Below, piece after piece: positions 42,490 through 51,968 of a stretch of 64,000 bases of DNA. The notes under the pieces were generated by a model. The model saw only the letters and a list, made by a program, of their open reading frames with translations, was not told the DNA's origin and searched no databases. Each line of letters opens with the position of its first letter. Position 1 is the stretch's first letter. Position numbers and translations under genes: made by a program. Source of the DNA: Streptomyces sp. NBC_01276 (lineage in GTDB: Bacteria > Actinomycetota > Actinomycetes > Streptomycetales > Streptomycetaceae); NCBI RefSeq assembly GCF_041435355.1, contig NZ_CP108442.1, positions 372,001 through 436,000 of the forward strand. Reading direction: 5' to 3'.

Positions 42490-42553
42490 GACGCACAGTC
42501 TGCCGGGTGCGCCGCCGCCCCCGGTAGGAGTACGGGACAACGGCGCGGGTCGT

Positions 42554-43285
42554 TCAGGAAGCCCGGCGGGTGCGGTGCGGGAGGGACGAGGCGGCGGGGC
42601 GCTCCCGCTCCTCGGGGGTGCCCTCCGGGGCGTCGGTGTCGATGGCGCGGACCATCAGCGGGGAACTGCCCGTGGGGCCGCCCGCGGTGGCGCGCAGCCG
42701 GTAGTGCTCGGTGCGTACGGCGTCGCGGGAGAGCGACGAGCCGCCCTCGTAGAGGGAGTACGGCTTGAGGTCGCCGGCGATGCGCAGTTCCGCCGGGCCC
42801 CACCGGCCGGTGCCCGGGTCCCGGCGCTCCAGCAGGAGGGAGGCCTGCGGGCCCGGGGTGTCCCCCGGCCCCGGGACGAGCCCCTCCATCTGGAAGGCGA
42901 GCAACAGGTGCCGGTAGGCCTCGGAGTTGCCGTTGCGCAGGGTCACCGTGAACTCCTGCGCGGGGCCGCCGCGGACGAGGTCGAGCCGCCCGCCCGGGGT
43001 GGTGACGGACATCGACAGGCGGGTGGCGGGAGCCGGGGGCGGCGCCGCGGCCGGGGGCGGGCTCGGGGTCGGGGCCGGGCTCGGCGAGTCCACCGGGGCG
43101 GCCGGCGCGGTGGGGGCACTCACGGCCGGCGCGACCGGCGGCGGGGCCGGGGAGGAGGCGGTGGGGTTCCCGGAGGGGGCGGGGGCCGGACGCGGCGGGG
43201 CGGTGCCGTCCTCGCAGCCGGTCAGGGCCGCGCCGAGGAGCAGTGCGGCGGCCGCGGCCGCGGCGAGACGGGATCTGACGTGCAT
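42554..43285 (-). CDS. Lipoprotein with Pro/Ala linker
   Basis: A 243-residue protein starting M-H-V-R-S-R-L-A behind GCAGGAGGG. Lipobox L-T-G-C at about residues 21-24, then a 60-residue Pro/Ala/Ser linker and a beta-rich domain ([27 protein letters not shown]). The domain looks like an extracellular Ig-like fold; no family recognised. The Cys is the only cysteine. Confidence 0.75.
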   Translation of the reverse strand: MHVRSRLAAAAAAALLLGAALTGCEDGTAPPRPAPAPSGNPTASSPAPPPVAPAVSAPTAPAAPVDSPSPAPTPSPPPAAAPPPAPATRLSMSVTTPGGRLDLVRGGPAQEFTVTLRNGNSEAYRHLLLAFQMEGLVPGPGDTPGPQASLLLERRDPGTGRWGPAELRIAGDLKPYSLYEGGSSLSRDAVRTEHYRLRATAGGPTGSSPLMVRAIDTDAPEGTPEERERPAASSLPHRTRRAS

Positions 43286-43397
43286 GACGGCCCTCCTGCG
43301 GCTCCCGGGTGCCGGGTGCCCGATGCCGGAGGAACGTAGCAGTGGGCAGAGGCGAGCACAGCGGGTCCGCACATGACACTTCGGTCACGGCGGGAAC

Positions 43398-43451
43398 GGA
43401 AACGGGGCCGGAAACGGGGGCGGGGCCGGAAACGGGGCCGGAAACGGGGCC
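43398..43451. repeat. GGAAACGGGGCC tandem repeat
   Basis: Four units based on GGAAACGGGGCC; the second is lengthened by 6 bp. The array lies between the lipoprotein start and the cold-shock gene's terminator. It is purine-rich on the plus strand. No function is evident. Confidence 0.8.
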
Positions 43452-43480
43452 GGGGCCCGCACCATCGGTGCGGACCCCGG
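43450..43480 (-). terminator. Terminator after cold-shock gene
   Basis: Arms 43450-43463 and 43467-43480 pair with one internal mismatch around a 3-nt loop, 20 bp after the cold-shock protein's stop. Confidence 0.7.
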
Positions 43481-43500
43481 CTCTCGGCTGTGCGTCGGCG

Positions 43501-43704
43501 TCAGGCGGGCACGATGTTCTCGGCCTGCGGGCCCTTCTGACCCTGCGTGACGTCGAAGTTCACCTTCTGGCCCTCCTGGAGCTCACGGAAGCCCTGGGTG
43601 GCGATGTTCGAGTAGTGGGCGAACACGTCGGCGCCGCCGCCGTCCTGCTCGATGAAGCCGAAACCCTTTTCCGCGTTGAACCACTTCACGGTGCCGGATG
43701 CCAT
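43501..43704 (-). CDS. Cold-shock protein (CspA family)
   Basis: A 67-residue OB-fold protein with both RNA-binding motifs, K-G-F-G-F-I at 14-19 and D-V-F-A-H-Y at about 27-32, and G-T-V-K-W-F-N at the start. Binds single-stranded RNA or DNA as a chaperone. ATG 43704 follows GAAGGAGA. The untranslated stretch upstream (to about 43900) is A/T-richer than its surroundings, as is common for csp leaders. Confidence 0.95.
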   Translation of the reverse strand: MASGTVKWFNAEKGFGFIEQDGGGADVFAHYSNIATQGFRELQEGQKVNFDVTQGQKGPQAENIVPA

Positions 43705-43925
43705 ATGGATTCTCCTTCGGGGCTGTACCCGGGGCCGCACTGTGCGACGCCGGCGTCGCCGTGTTGATTGACCCTGTCCGAAAGCATCCGGAAATTAAGA
43801 AGTGCACCCGTCCGACAATCCGACGGGAGCGCTTGAAATCTTTGGGAACCACACCTGCAACTGAACGGCACCGTAGCACAGAGAAACGGTTCAACCTCGA
43901 AGAGTTACTGCAACCGGGGTGGCCC

Positions 43926-44588
43926 TCAGCCCCGGAATTCCTCCGTCCGGACGGGCGAGGCCTCGGCCAGGGCGCGGGTGACCGCCTCCACCCCGGCCCG
44001 CAGTCCGTAGACGGGGGTGTCGGGCTGCTGGCGCCAGGAGTCGTCGATACCGCCGGCGTCGACGGTGTCGAAGCCGAGCTCGTCGACGAGGGCGCGGACG
44101 GTCTTCTTGGCGGCCTCGTCGTCGCCCGCCACCGGGATGGCGATGCGGTCCGGGTCGCCGGCCGGACGCGGCCGGTCCAGGATGTCGGCGGCATAGGTGC
44201 CGTTGAAGGCCTTGATCACCGGGTGACCGAGGTGGCGTTCGGTCCAGCGGCTCTCGGTCAGGCCCTCGTCCTCGATGGCGGCGATGCGGCCGTCGCGCAG
44301 GCGCGGGTAGTAGTTGCCGGTGTCGATGACGACGAAGCCCTCGGCGGCCCCGTCGAAGAGTCCGGCGGGCAGGTCGGGGACGTTCTTGAGGGGAATGGTG
44401 ACCACCACGACCTCGGCGCCCCGCGCGGCCTCCGCGACGGTGACGGCGGTGGCTCCGGTCTCCTCCACGAGGGCGGTCAGGGTCTGGGGGCCGCGGGAGT
44501 TCGCGACGGAGACCCGGTGCCCGAGGGCGGTGAGCCGGCGGGTGAGGTTGCCGCCGATGTTCCCGGCGCCGATGATGCCGATCTTCAT
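43926..44588 (-). CDS. F420-dependent NADP reductase-like protein
   Basis: A 220-residue Rossmann protein starting M-K-I-G-I-I-G-A-G-N-I-G-G-N-L, then V-A-N-S-R-G near 28-33, V-T-I-P-L-K near 63 and K-A-F-N-G-T near 127. It matches the NADPH:F420 oxidoreductase family (also called pyrroline-carboxylate-reductase-dimer-less NADP oxidoreductases). It probably moves hydride between NADP and F420 or a related substrate. Monocistronic between csp and a secreted protein gene. Confidence 0.85.
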   Translation of the reverse strand: MKIGIIGAGNIGGNLTRRLTALGHRVSVANSRGPQTLTALVEETGATAVTVAEAARGAEVVVVTIPLKNVPDLPAGLFDGAAEGFVVIDTGNYYPRLRDGRIAAIEDEGLTESRWTERHLGHPVIKAFNGTYAADILDRPRPAGDPDRIAIPVAGDDEAAKKTVRALVDELGFDTVDAGGIDDSWRQQPDTPVYGLRAGVEAVTRALAEASPVRTEEFRG

Positions 44589-44809
44589 GAGCTCTCCAGT
44601 GCGTGCGGAGTGGGATGTCGCGTCTGTGCGAACCCCCGGGGGGCCGCCGGCATTCCTCCGGACGGCGGACCGAATTTCGAAATCCTCCGTACGAGCTAAT
44701 TCCGGCCATTCCCCGGACGCCGAGAACCGGTTGGCGGCGCGTCACGTCCTGGAGGGCAGTGCCGGGGACCGTACCGGCACGCAGTCAGAACGGGGAAAGG
44801 TACCCACCT

Positions 44810-45271
44810 GTGTTCACGTTCCCTAACAAGCGCGCCACGTCCATCGCCCTGGCGGCCACCGCCTGCGCGGCGGCGCTCTCCTTCGCCCTCGTCACCGGTA
44901 CGTCCGCCACCGCCGCCCCGCCGCAGTCCGTGTCCGGCAGCCCCGAGGGCGCCTTCAGCCGGATCTCCGACTTCTACGGCTCCTACATCGACGCCGTGTA
45001 CGACGGCGACGGCAAGACGGCCGACCAGCTGCGCTCCTTCTACCTCTCCCAGCCGCTGCGGCAGGAGCTGCGGCGGTGGGAGGAGACCAACCACGCCAAC
45101 GGCGTGCTGCGCGCACAGAACGTGCCCACGCAGTGGAAGGTGACGTCCACCGGCAGCGGGACGGGCAAGACCAACGCCACGGTCACCCTGACCTGGGGAG
45201 GCGGCGACACCACCCGGATCCACGTGCAGGCCGACCTGAAGACGAAGAAGATCACCTCCATCACCGGCTGA
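44810..45271 (+). CDS. Small secreted protein of unknown function
   Basis: A 153-residue protein. GTG 44810 follows GGGGAAAGG and opens a Sec signal (F-P-N-K-R-A-T-S-I-A-L-A-A-T-A) with a cut near A-T-A-A. The mature part has a helix (R-I-S-D-F-Y-G-S-Y-I-D-A-V-Y-D) and a strand pair (V-T-L-T-W-G-G-G-D). It resembles small exported proteins of streptomycetes with a cystatin-like fold, a weak impression. Two terminators follow. Confidence 0.75.
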   Translation: MFTFPNKRATSIALAATACAAALSFALVTGTSATAAPPQSVSGSPEGAFSRISDFYGSYIDAVYDGDGKTADQLRSFYLSQPLRQELRRWEETNHANGVLRAQNVPTQWKVTSTGSGTGKTNATVTLTWGGGDTTRIHVQADLKTKKITSITG

Positions 45272-45272
45272 T

Positions 45273-45346
45273 CCGGGCTCCCGGGGACACCCCGGGAGCC
45301 CGGACGATCGAGTGGGGCCCGCCGTCCGGCGGGCCCCACTCGATCG
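45273..45346. terminator. Double bidirectional terminator
   Basis: First hairpin: 14-bp perfect arms 45273-45286 and 45290-45303 with a 3-nt loop. Second: 20-bp perfect arms 45305-45324 and 45327-45346 with a 2-nt loop. They fill the gap between converging genes; the second ends 1 bp before the fprA stop codon. Confidence 0.92.
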
Positions 45347-45347
45347 T

Positions 45348-46709
45348 TCACGCGCCGCTGGCGTCGAGCATCTCCTCGCGCTCCACGATCTTCACGCGCT
45401 CGCGGCCCTGCGGCTCGCCCAGCGCCTTCTCGGCGGCGTCGAGCCTGTGCCAGCCCTCCCAGGTGGTGAAGCGGACCTGCCGCTCGGCGAGGAAGGCCTC
45501 GACCGCCTCCGGCTCGGGGGTGGCCGGCGTGAGCAGGCGGCCCCCGGCGTGGTCGGCGAGCAGGTTGGCGACGGTCTCGTTCGCGTCGCCCTTGGTGTGG
45601 CCGATCAGGCCGATCGGGCCGCGCCGGATCCACCCGGTCACGTACGTCGAGGCCAGGTGCCCGCCGTTCTCGATGACGCGGCCGCCCTCGTCGGGAACCG
45701 TGCCGGACTCCACGTCCCAGGGGAGCTTGGGCAGTTCGTCGGAGAGGTAGCCGACGGCCCGGTAGACGGACCGCACGTCCCAGGTGGTGAACTCGCCGGT
45801 GCCCTTGACGTTGCCCGTGCCGTCGAGCTCGGTGCGCTCGGTGCGCAGGCCGACGACCTGGCCGTCCTCACCGAGGATCTCGGCAGGGGACTCGAAGAAG
45901 TGCAGGTACAGCTTGTGGGGGCGGTCACCGATGTCGCGGATCGCCCAGTTCTCCAGGGTCTTGGCGACCATGTCCGCCTGCTTGTTGGAGCGGCGGGTGG
46001 TGATCGAACCCTCGTCGTAGTCGATGTCCTCGGGGTTGACGATGACCTCGATGTTGGGCGAGTGGTCGAGCTCGCGCAGCTCCATCGGGCTGAACTTGGC
46101 CTGCGCCGGGCCGCGGCGGCCGAAGACGTGGACCTCCAGCGCCTTGTTGGCCTTCAGGCCGTCGTAGACGTTCGCCGGGATCTCGGTCGGCAGCAGCTCG
46201 TCGGCCGTCTTCGCGAGGATGCGGGCCACGTCGAGGGCGACGTTGCCGACGCCGAGCACGGCGACCTTCTCCGCCTCCAGCGGCCAGGTGCGCGGCACGT
46301 CGGGGTGGCCGTCGTACCAGGAGACGAAGTCGGCGGCGCCGTAGGAGCCGTCGAGCTCGACGCCCGGGATGCTGAGCGCACGGTCCGCGGTGGCGCCCGT
46401 GGAGAAGATCACGGCGTCGTAGAACGCGTGCAGCTCGTCGAGGGAGATGTCGTTCGGGTAGTCGACGTTCCCGAACAGGCGGACCTGGGGCTTGTCGAGC
46501 ACTTGGTGCAGGGCGGTGATGATGCCCTTGATGCGGGGGTGGTCGGGGGCGACCCCGTACCGGATCAGACCGAACGGGGCGGGCATCCGCTCGAAGATGT
46601 CGATGGACACGCCGGGAGCGACGGCCGCCTCGGACTTCAGCAGCGCGTCGGCCGCGTAGATACCGGCGGGGCCGGCACCGACGATTGCTACCCGCAGAGG
46701 GCGAGGCAT
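45348..46709 (-). CDS. fprA: Ferredoxin-NADP reductase, FprA type
   Basis: A 453-residue flavoprotein of the adrenodoxin-reductase type: V-A-I-V-G-A-G-P-A-G-I-Y-A at 7-19 (FAD), P-A-P-F-G-L-I-R-Y-G-V-A-P-D-H near 44-58, V-L-G-V-G-N-V-A-L-D-V-A-R near 153 (NADP) and G-W-I-R-R-G-P-I-G near 363. It passes electrons from NADPH to ferredoxins, for example for P450s. Inverted repeats lie in its upstream gap. Length is normal. Confidence 0.93.
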   Translation of the reverse strand: MPRPLRVAIVGAGPAGIYAADALLKSEAAVAPGVSIDIFERMPAPFGLIRYGVAPDHPRIKGIITALHQVLDKPQVRLFGNVDYPNDISLDELHAFYDAVIFSTGATADRALSIPGVELDGSYGAADFVSWYDGHPDVPRTWPLEAEKVAVLGVGNVALDVARILAKTADELLPTEIPANVYDGLKANKALEVHVFGRRGPAQAKFSPMELRELDHSPNIEVIVNPEDIDYDEGSITTRRSNKQADMVAKTLENWAIRDIGDRPHKLYLHFFESPAEILGEDGQVVGLRTERTELDGTGNVKGTGEFTTWDVRSVYRAVGYLSDELPKLPWDVESGTVPDEGGRVIENGGHLASTYVTGWIRRGPIGLIGHTKGDANETVANLLADHAGGRLLTPATPEPEAVEAFLAERQVRFTTWEGWHRLDAAEKALGEPQGRERVKIVEREEMLDASGA

Positions 46710-47173
46710 GACTTGGGTTCCCTTCGACCGACAATCTGACTGATCAAGAGAACCCTAAACTAAGGCGACCCTTACCCGGCACCCGCCCCCCGGTTATGAC
46801 CCCATAACCAGACCTTATGACTTACCAAAGCCTGACTTTTGGCTGACGCTACGGTGTCCGCCGATGGGTGTCGAGGGCGGCCGTGCCCGCCGGCACCTCC
46901 GCCGGGGCGCGACCGGTCGGGCCCGCTCCCGCGTGAGCAGCGTCGCCGGGCGGATGCCGAGCCGGTGCGCCAACCGCGGGTCCACGGTTCCTCCGGTCCG
47001 GGGCGGGCGGAGCGTCCGTCCCTGTGCCGCTCGCACCCCGGCCCCGGCCCCATGGTGGTGCCCGCTCCCCCGCCGGGCCGTCGGCCCGGTGGCGCGGGGC
47101 TCAGGGCGGTCCGGTGGACCCGGGGGTCGTCCGATCGGCCGATGCGGACGGCCGGGGCCCGTGCGGGGGCGGG
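46710..47173. other. Intergenic gap with two inverted repeats
   Basis: A 464-bp stretch without a convincing gene. Near the fprA side are TAAGG-CGAC-CCTTA (46761-46774) and GGTTATG-ACCC-CATAACC (46792-46809), both palindromes in locally AT-richer DNA, plausible operators of fprA. The remainder (46830-47173) is very GC-rich; its frames look like shadows. I see nothing else in it. Confidence 0.5.
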
Positions 47174-47707
47174 TCAGGCCTCGTACTCGGTGAGGTCGAT
47201 GCTGTGGAGGACGAGGAGGGCTCCGGACTCCGGGTCGGTCACGTTGCCGTCCTGCTTCATGCCGAGCTTGCGGACCACGTTCTCGGATTCCTCGTTGCCC
47301 GACCGGTTGACGGCGACGACGCGGTCCAGGCCGCGGTCCTGGAGGGCGAACTCCAAGGTGGCGTGCGCGGCTTCGGAGGCGTAGCCCTGGCCCCAGAACG
47401 GCCGGCCCAGCCGCCAGCAGATCCCCACGGCGTGCTCCACCTCGGCCGGGCCCTCGGGGACGGTCAGGCCCACGGCGCCGATCAGCTCGCCGGAGGCGAG
47501 GAGTTCGACGGCGAACACGCCGAAGCCCTCGTCGTCCCATTCCTCCTCCCACCGCTCGATGGCTTCGGCGGTCTCGTCCAGGTCGAGGACGGAGCCGTCG
47601 CCGATCCAGCGCATCACCTCCGGGTCGGCGTGGATCTCCGACAGGGGGACGAGGTCGTCGTCGCTCCAGCGGCGCAGGATGAGGCGGGGGGTACGGATCT
47701 CGGTCAT
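47174..47707 (-). CDS. GNAT-family N-acetyltransferase (RimJ-like)
   Basis: A 177-residue acetyltransferase starting M-T-E-I-R-T-P-R-L-I-L-R-R-W, the usual opening of RimJ/RimL-like GNATs. The acetyl-CoA pyrophosphate loop is visible as R-P-F-W-G-Q-G-Y-A-S-E-A near 103-114. F-A-L-Q-D-R-G-L-D-R-V and N-R-S-G-N-E-E-S-E-N-V-V-R-K-L-G-M are also typical. Substrate (protein N-terminus, amino acid or antibiotic) cannot be told. Confidence 0.9.
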   Translation of the reverse strand: MTEIRTPRLILRRWSDDDLVPLSEIHADPEVMRWIGDGSVLDLDETAEAIERWEEEWDDEGFGVFAVELLASGELIGAVGLTVPEGPAEVEHAVGICWRLGRPFWGQGYASEAAHATLEFALQDRGLDRVVAVNRSGNEESENVVRKLGMKQDGNVTDPESGALLVLHSIDLTEYEA

Positions 47708-47777
47708 GCCCTCATCCTGCCGAACGCGGCCGACCAGGGGTAATCGGGTCCCCTCCCCCGCCGTCGGGCGGCCGGTC

Positions 47778-48743
47778 TCAGGAGACGGTGATCGCGTCCA
47801 GCTTGGCCCGCAGGTAGGTGTGCGAGTCGACCGGCTCGTGCACCACCCGTCCCAGCGGCGCGGGCAGGGACTCGACCCGGGTGTGCGGGTCGCACTCGTA
47901 GAAGTAGACGAGGGAGAGGAGTTCCTCGGCCGGGGCGTGCGCGGGCGGCGGGAGGACGCGGTGGCGGCCCGCCCGCCAGCGGTCGCCGGTCCAGCGGGCC
48001 AGCAGGTCGCCGATGTTGACGGTGAGCGCGGCCGGGTCGTACGGGGCGTCCTGCCAGCCCTCGGCGTCGGTGTGGATCTGGAGCCCGCCGGCGCCCGGCT
48101 CCCGGTCCAGGACCGTCACCGTGCCGAAGTCGGTGTGCGGGCCGATGCGGAACTGGCCGGGCAGGGGCGTGCCGACGGTGGCGGCGCCCGGGTACCAGTT
48201 GACGTTGAACCCCCAGGTGGGGTGGCCCGTGTGCCGGGTGAAGTGGTCCTCGGGCAGCGTCAGGGCCACCGCGAGCAGCTCCAGCAGCTCGTCGGACAGG
48301 GCCCGCATGGCCGTGAGGTATCCGCTCACCAGCGGTCGCAGCTCCGGTACCTCGGCGGGCCAGGCGTTGGGCCGGAACCACTCGGCGTCCACCGAGGGCA
48401 CCCCGGTGGGGTCGTCCGCCGCCCAGGACCAGGATTCCTTCAGGTCGGGCGGGGAGGCCGTCCCCTCGGCGTAGCTGTTGGCCTCGGCGCCGGGGCCGAG
48501 CCAGCCGCGCCCGCCGACGCTGACGGCGTAGGGCCGCTTCGTCCCGGGCGGCAGCCGGAAGAAGGTGCGGGCCGCCTCCCGGATCCGGGCGGGCAGCTCC
48601 GGGTCGACGCCGTGGCCGGTGACCAGCAGGAAGCCGGCGGCCTGGAGGGCCTCGTCGACGCGGGCCGCGGTCCGGGCGCGCACGGCGGGGTCGCCGGACC
48701 GCCACGGTCCGAGGTCGATGACGGGTACCTGGGAACTCACCAT
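47778..48743 (-). CDS. Isopenicillin N synthase-like 2-oxoglutarate oxygenase
   Basis: A 321-residue protein with V-P-V-I-D-L-G-P-W at the N-terminus, G-F-L-L-V-T-G-H-G-V near 37-46, iron ligands in G-P-H-T-D-F-G (near 202-205) and G-R-H-R-V-L (near 258). The usual RxS that binds 2-oxoglutarate is not evident (L-L-S-L-V-Y-F-Y stands there), though this is common in actinomycete members. Role unknown; 72 bp from the STAND-WD40 gene and in the same direction. Confidence 0.87.
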   Translation of the reverse strand: MVSSQVPVIDLGPWRSGDPAVRARTAARVDEALQAAGFLLVTGHGVDPELPARIREAARTFFRLPPGTKRPYAVSVGGRGWLGPGAEANSYAEGTASPPDLKESWSWAADDPTGVPSVDAEWFRPNAWPAEVPELRPLVSGYLTAMRALSDELLELLAVALTLPEDHFTRHTGHPTWGFNVNWYPGAATVGTPLPGQFRIGPHTDFGTVTVLDREPGAGGLQIHTDAEGWQDAPYDPAALTVNIGDLLARWTGDRWRAGRHRVLPPPAHAPAEELLSLVYFYECDPHTRVESLPAPLGRVVHEPVDSHTYLRAKLDAITVS

Positions 48744-48815
48744 GCGGGGAACCGCCTTCCGGGGTGGGGAGCCGGCCGCCGGTCGGGCCCGCGGCCGGGG
48801 GGGTGGGGGTGGGGT

Positions 48816-51689
48816 TCAGGGGCGTTCGAGACCGCTGCACGGCGGCGCGTAGTCCAGGTAGGGCATGTACGAGGACCACTGCGCGCGCGTGATCCGCGGG
48901 CCGGTGTGCGCGCAGGCCCCCGCGAGGGCCCGGTGGAGGTCGGTGTCGGCCAGCCGCAGGGTGGTGTCGAAGCCCCCGGAGGCCAGGGCCGTGCCGTCGG
49001 GGCTGAAGGCGACCGAGCCGACGGCGGTGGTGTGCCCGGTCAGGACCGCCAGCGCGGCGGGGCGGCCGTCCCGGGGCAGGCTCCACAGCCGGACGGTGCG
49101 GTCGTCGCCGGCGGAGGCCAGGGTGCGCCCGTCGGGGCTGAAGGCCACCGCACCGACCACGTCGGTGTGCCCCGTGAGGGCGGCGACCTGGGCGGGCGCG
49201 CGCGGGTCGGAGACGTCCCACAGCCGGACCGGGGCGCGGCCGCCGGACGCGGTGGCCAGGGTGCGGCCGTCGGGGGCGAAGGCGACGGAGAAGACGGCGG
49301 TGTCGTGGCCGGTGACGACGGCGAGCCCGGTGGGCCGGGTCCGGTCGGTGACGTCGGTCAGGCGCACGGTGGCGTCCTCCCCGGCGGTGGCCAGGACGTG
49401 CCCGTCAGGGCTGAACGCGACCGCGCGCACGGTGTCACGGTGCCCGGTGAGCAGCCCGGTCCGCTCGGGCGGCCGCCGGGCGGGATCGCCGACGTCCCAC
49501 AGCCGTACGCCGCCGTCCGCCCCGGCGGTGGCCAGGGTCCGGCCGTCGGGGGCGAAGGCGAGGGCGCGTACGTCACCGCCGTCCGCGGGCAGTTCGGCGG
49601 ACACCGCCGGGCGGGCGGGGTCGGCCACGCCCCACAGCCGGACGGTGCCGTCGGCGCACGCGGTGGCCAGGAGGCGGCCGTCCGGCCGGTAGGCCACGGC
49701 GCGCAGGTCGGCCCCGTGGCCGGCGAGGGTGGCCACCAGGGTGGGCCGGTCGGTGCCGCGGGTGCGCCACAGGCGGGCGGTGTGGTCCCCGCTGGCGGTG
49801 GCGAGCTGGCGCCCGTCGGGACGGTAGGCGAGGGCGACGACCTCCTTGTCGTGCGCGGGCAGCGAGGTCATCAGGGTGGACAGGAGGCTGTCGCGGGTCC
49901 GGGCCGTGGGCGAGAGGCGGTGGGCGGTCAGGCTCAGCTGGACGGCGAGGCCCGCCTGGGTGGCGGCGACGTCGGTGGCGGTCTCGGCGAGGTTCTGTGC
50001 GACGGCGTCGTTGCGCTGGCGGGTGACCTCCCCCTCGGCCCGCACGGCGTTGCCGGTGGCGACGGCGGCCACCGCGACGAGCACGGCGAGCGCGCCGACC
50101 AGGCAGCGCAGCCGGCGGGTGCGACGGCGGGCGGCGTGGCCGGCGGCGGCCTCCGCCGCGGTGCTGGCGTCGAGGAACTCCCGTTCCCCGGCGGAGAGTC
50201 CGAGGGCGGGCGGGGCGAGGATCTCGCGGGCCAGGGCGAGCCGGGTACCGCGCAGCAGCGCGCCGGGGTCGCGTCCCACGCCCTCCCAGGCCCGTGCGGC
50301 CTCGGCGATCTGGCGGTGGCGGCGCAGCCGTTCGCGGTCGTCGCCGATCCAGCCGCGCAGCCGGGGCCAGGCCCGGATCAGGGCCTCGTGGGTGAGCTCG
50401 ACCACGCCCTGGTCCAGGGTCAGCAGGCGCAGCGCGGCGGCGCGGGCGAGGACGGTCCGGGTATCGGGGTCCCGGCCGAGTTCCCCGCGCGCGACGGGCC
50501 GTTTGGTGTCCTCGGTGCCCTCGCCGAGGGCGATGAGGTGGACGAACACCTGTCGGGCGAGGGTCTGCTGGTGTGGGGAGAGGGAGGCGTGGAGCGCTTC
50601 GGCGGACTGGGCCAGGGCCCCTTCGAAGCCGCCCGCCGCGTGGAAGCCGTCCAGGGTGAGGGCCGCGCCGCGGCGGCGCCTCCAGGTCTCCAGCAGGGCG
50701 TGCGAGAGCAGGGGCAGTGCGCCGACCTGGCCGTGGGCGTGCGCGACGAGCGTGGCCTGGAGGTTCCCCTCGACGGTCAGGCCGGCCCGCCGGGCGGGTT
50801 CGACCACGGCGCGGCGCAGTTCGGCGGCGCTCATCGGGCCGACCACGATCTGGGCCTCGTGGAGCACCTCGACGAGTTCGGGGTGGCGGGTGCAGTGCGC
50901 GTAGAAGTCGGCGCGCACGCCGAGGACCACGCGGCAGCCGGAGCCGGGGCGCCGGGCGGCCTCGACGAGGGTGGAGACGAACCGGTCGCGTTCGGCGGCG
51001 TCCGCGCAGACGGTGAAGACCTCCTCGAACTGGTCGACGATCAGCACGCGTTCGGCCGAGTCGGGCTCCTCGGGGCCGGCCAGGGCCTGCCGGGCCCGGT
51101 CGAGGGGGTGGGGTCCGGGGGTGAACACGCCGACGGTGGGGGCGGGAGCGTCGGCGCGCAGCCGGGGCAGCAGTCCGGCGTGCAGCAGCGAGGACTTGCC
51201 GGCTCCGGACGCGCCGACGAGGGCCACGACGCGGTGGCGGGTCAGGGCGGTGAAGAGGTCCCCGACGAGGCGTTCGCGGCCGAAGAACAGCCCGGCGTCC
51301 TCGGCGCGGAACGCGGCGAGTCCGACGTAGGGAAGCCCGTCCGGGCCGTCCTCCCGCGCGGACCCGGGCGCGCCGGCGGCCCGCGCCGCGTCCCCGGATC
51401 CGGCGGGCGCGGGGGATGCGACCGCGAGTTCCACGGCGACGGCGTGCCAGCGGCGCTCCCACTCCCCCGGGTCGCCGCCGCAGGCGCGCACGTAGGACAG
51501 GGTCACGTCCAGGCTGGGCAGCCGGCGGCCCGCGGCGGCCCCGGAGAGGGTGGCCACCGAGTAGTGGGCGCGCGCGGACAGGTCGCGGTACGGCGGGGAT
51601 CCGGCCTCGTGGCGCAGGCGGCGCAGGGCGGTGGCGAACTCCAGCAGAGGCCCGTCCCCGCCTTCCAGCGGACGTTCCTTGCGTGCCAT
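48816..51689 (-). CDS. STAND ATPase with N-terminal HTH and C-terminal WD40 repeats
   Basis: A 957-residue protein. Residues about 12-75 form an XRE-like helix-turn-helix (Y-R-D-L-S-A-R-A-H-Y-S-V-A-T-L-S). From about 120 to 480 is an nSTAND1-type NTPase: V-G-L-A-A-F, F-F-G-R-E, Walker A G-A-S-G-A-G-K-S-S and Walker B V-L-I-V-D-Q-F-E-E-V-F. A hydrophobic helix (C-L-V-G-A-L-A-V-L-V-A-V-A-A-V near 550) could span the membrane. The last 330 residues are about seven WD40 repeats with F-S-P-D-G and R-L-W-D. Such proteins act as sensors or switches; some STAND proteins take part in phage defence, but no effector domain is seen here. Confidence 0.88.
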   Translation of the reverse strand: MARKERPLEGGDGPLLEFATALRRLRHEAGSPPYRDLSARAHYSVATLSGAAAGRRLPSLDVTLSYVRACGGDPGEWERRWHAVAVELAVASPAPAGSGDAARAAGAPGSAREDGPDGLPYVGLAAFRAEDAGLFFGRERLVGDLFTALTRHRVVALVGASGAGKSSLLHAGLLPRLRADAPAPTVGVFTPGPHPLDRARQALAGPEEPDSAERVLIVDQFEEVFTVCADAAERDRFVSTLVEAARRPGSGCRVVLGVRADFYAHCTRHPELVEVLHEAQIVVGPMSAAELRRAVVEPARRAGLTVEGNLQATLVAHAHGQVGALPLLSHALLETWRRRRGAALTLDGFHAAGGFEGALAQSAEALHASLSPHQQTLARQVFVHLIALGEGTEDTKRPVARGELGRDPDTRTVLARAAALRLLTLDQGVVELTHEALIRAWPRLRGWIGDDRERLRRHRQIAEAARAWEGVGRDPGALLRGTRLALAREILAPPALGLSAGEREFLDASTAAEAAAGHAARRRTRRLRCLVGALAVLVAVAAVATGNAVRAEGEVTRQRNDAVAQNLAETATDVAATQAGLAVQLSLTAHRLSPTARTRDSLLSTLMTSLPAHDKEVVALAYRPDGRQLATASGDHTARLWRTRGTDRPTLVATLAGHGADLRAVAYRPDGRLLATACADGTVRLWGVADPARPAVSAELPADGGDVRALAFAPDGRTLATAGADGGVRLWDVGDPARRPPERTGLLTGHRDTVRAVAFSPDGHVLATAGEDATVRLTDVTDRTRPTGLAVVTGHDTAVFSVAFAPDGRTLATASGGRAPVRLWDVSDPRAPAQVAALTGHTDVVGAVAFSPDGRTLASAGDDRTVRLWSLPRDGRPAALAVLTGHTTAVGSVAFSPDGTALASGGFDTTLRLADTDLHRALAGACAHTGPRITRAQWSSYMPYLDYAPPCSGLERP

Positions 51690-51840
51690 GCACGGCCCCT
51701 TCCACCCGGCCCCTTTGCTGCGGTCCGGGGTGGATTGTTCAGCAATTGTTTGTTCGCTGCCAGGGCCCCGACGGCGAACAACGGAGGGCGGCTACACCTG
51801 GGTCCGGACGGCGGCGGCCGGCCTGCGGACACCTCGGCAC

Positions 51841-51895
51841 CCGGACGGGTGGCACGGCGGGGCACGGGGGTGACCCGGACGGGTGGCACGGCGGG
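51841..51895. repeat. Two 21-bp direct repeats upstream of lipoprotein
   Basis: A 21-bp sequence starting CCGGACGGGTGGCACGGC occurs at 51841-51861 and exactly again at 51875-51895, 34 bp apart. It lies in the 279-bp divergent gap between the STAND-WD40 and lipoprotein genes. An AT-rich patch near 51733-51757 (TTGTTCAGCAATTGTTTG) may hold the STAND promoter. Confidence 0.8.
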
Positions 51896-51968
51896 CACGC
51901 GGTCGCCACGGCGGACGGCAGGGCTGACGGCACGGCCGCGGAACGCACCGGAGAGGAGGACCGTACGG

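Noticed and set aside
46761..46774. DmdR iron box upstream of fprA
   Set aside because: TTAGTTTAGGG and TAAGG-CGAC-CCTTA share pieces with the iron-box consensus, but the 19-bp pattern is not complete.
48816..51689. Phage-defence (Avs-like) STAND protein
   Set aside because: HTH, NTPase and WD40 are present but no nuclease, protease or other effector; a regulatory role is equally likely, so no defence claim is made.
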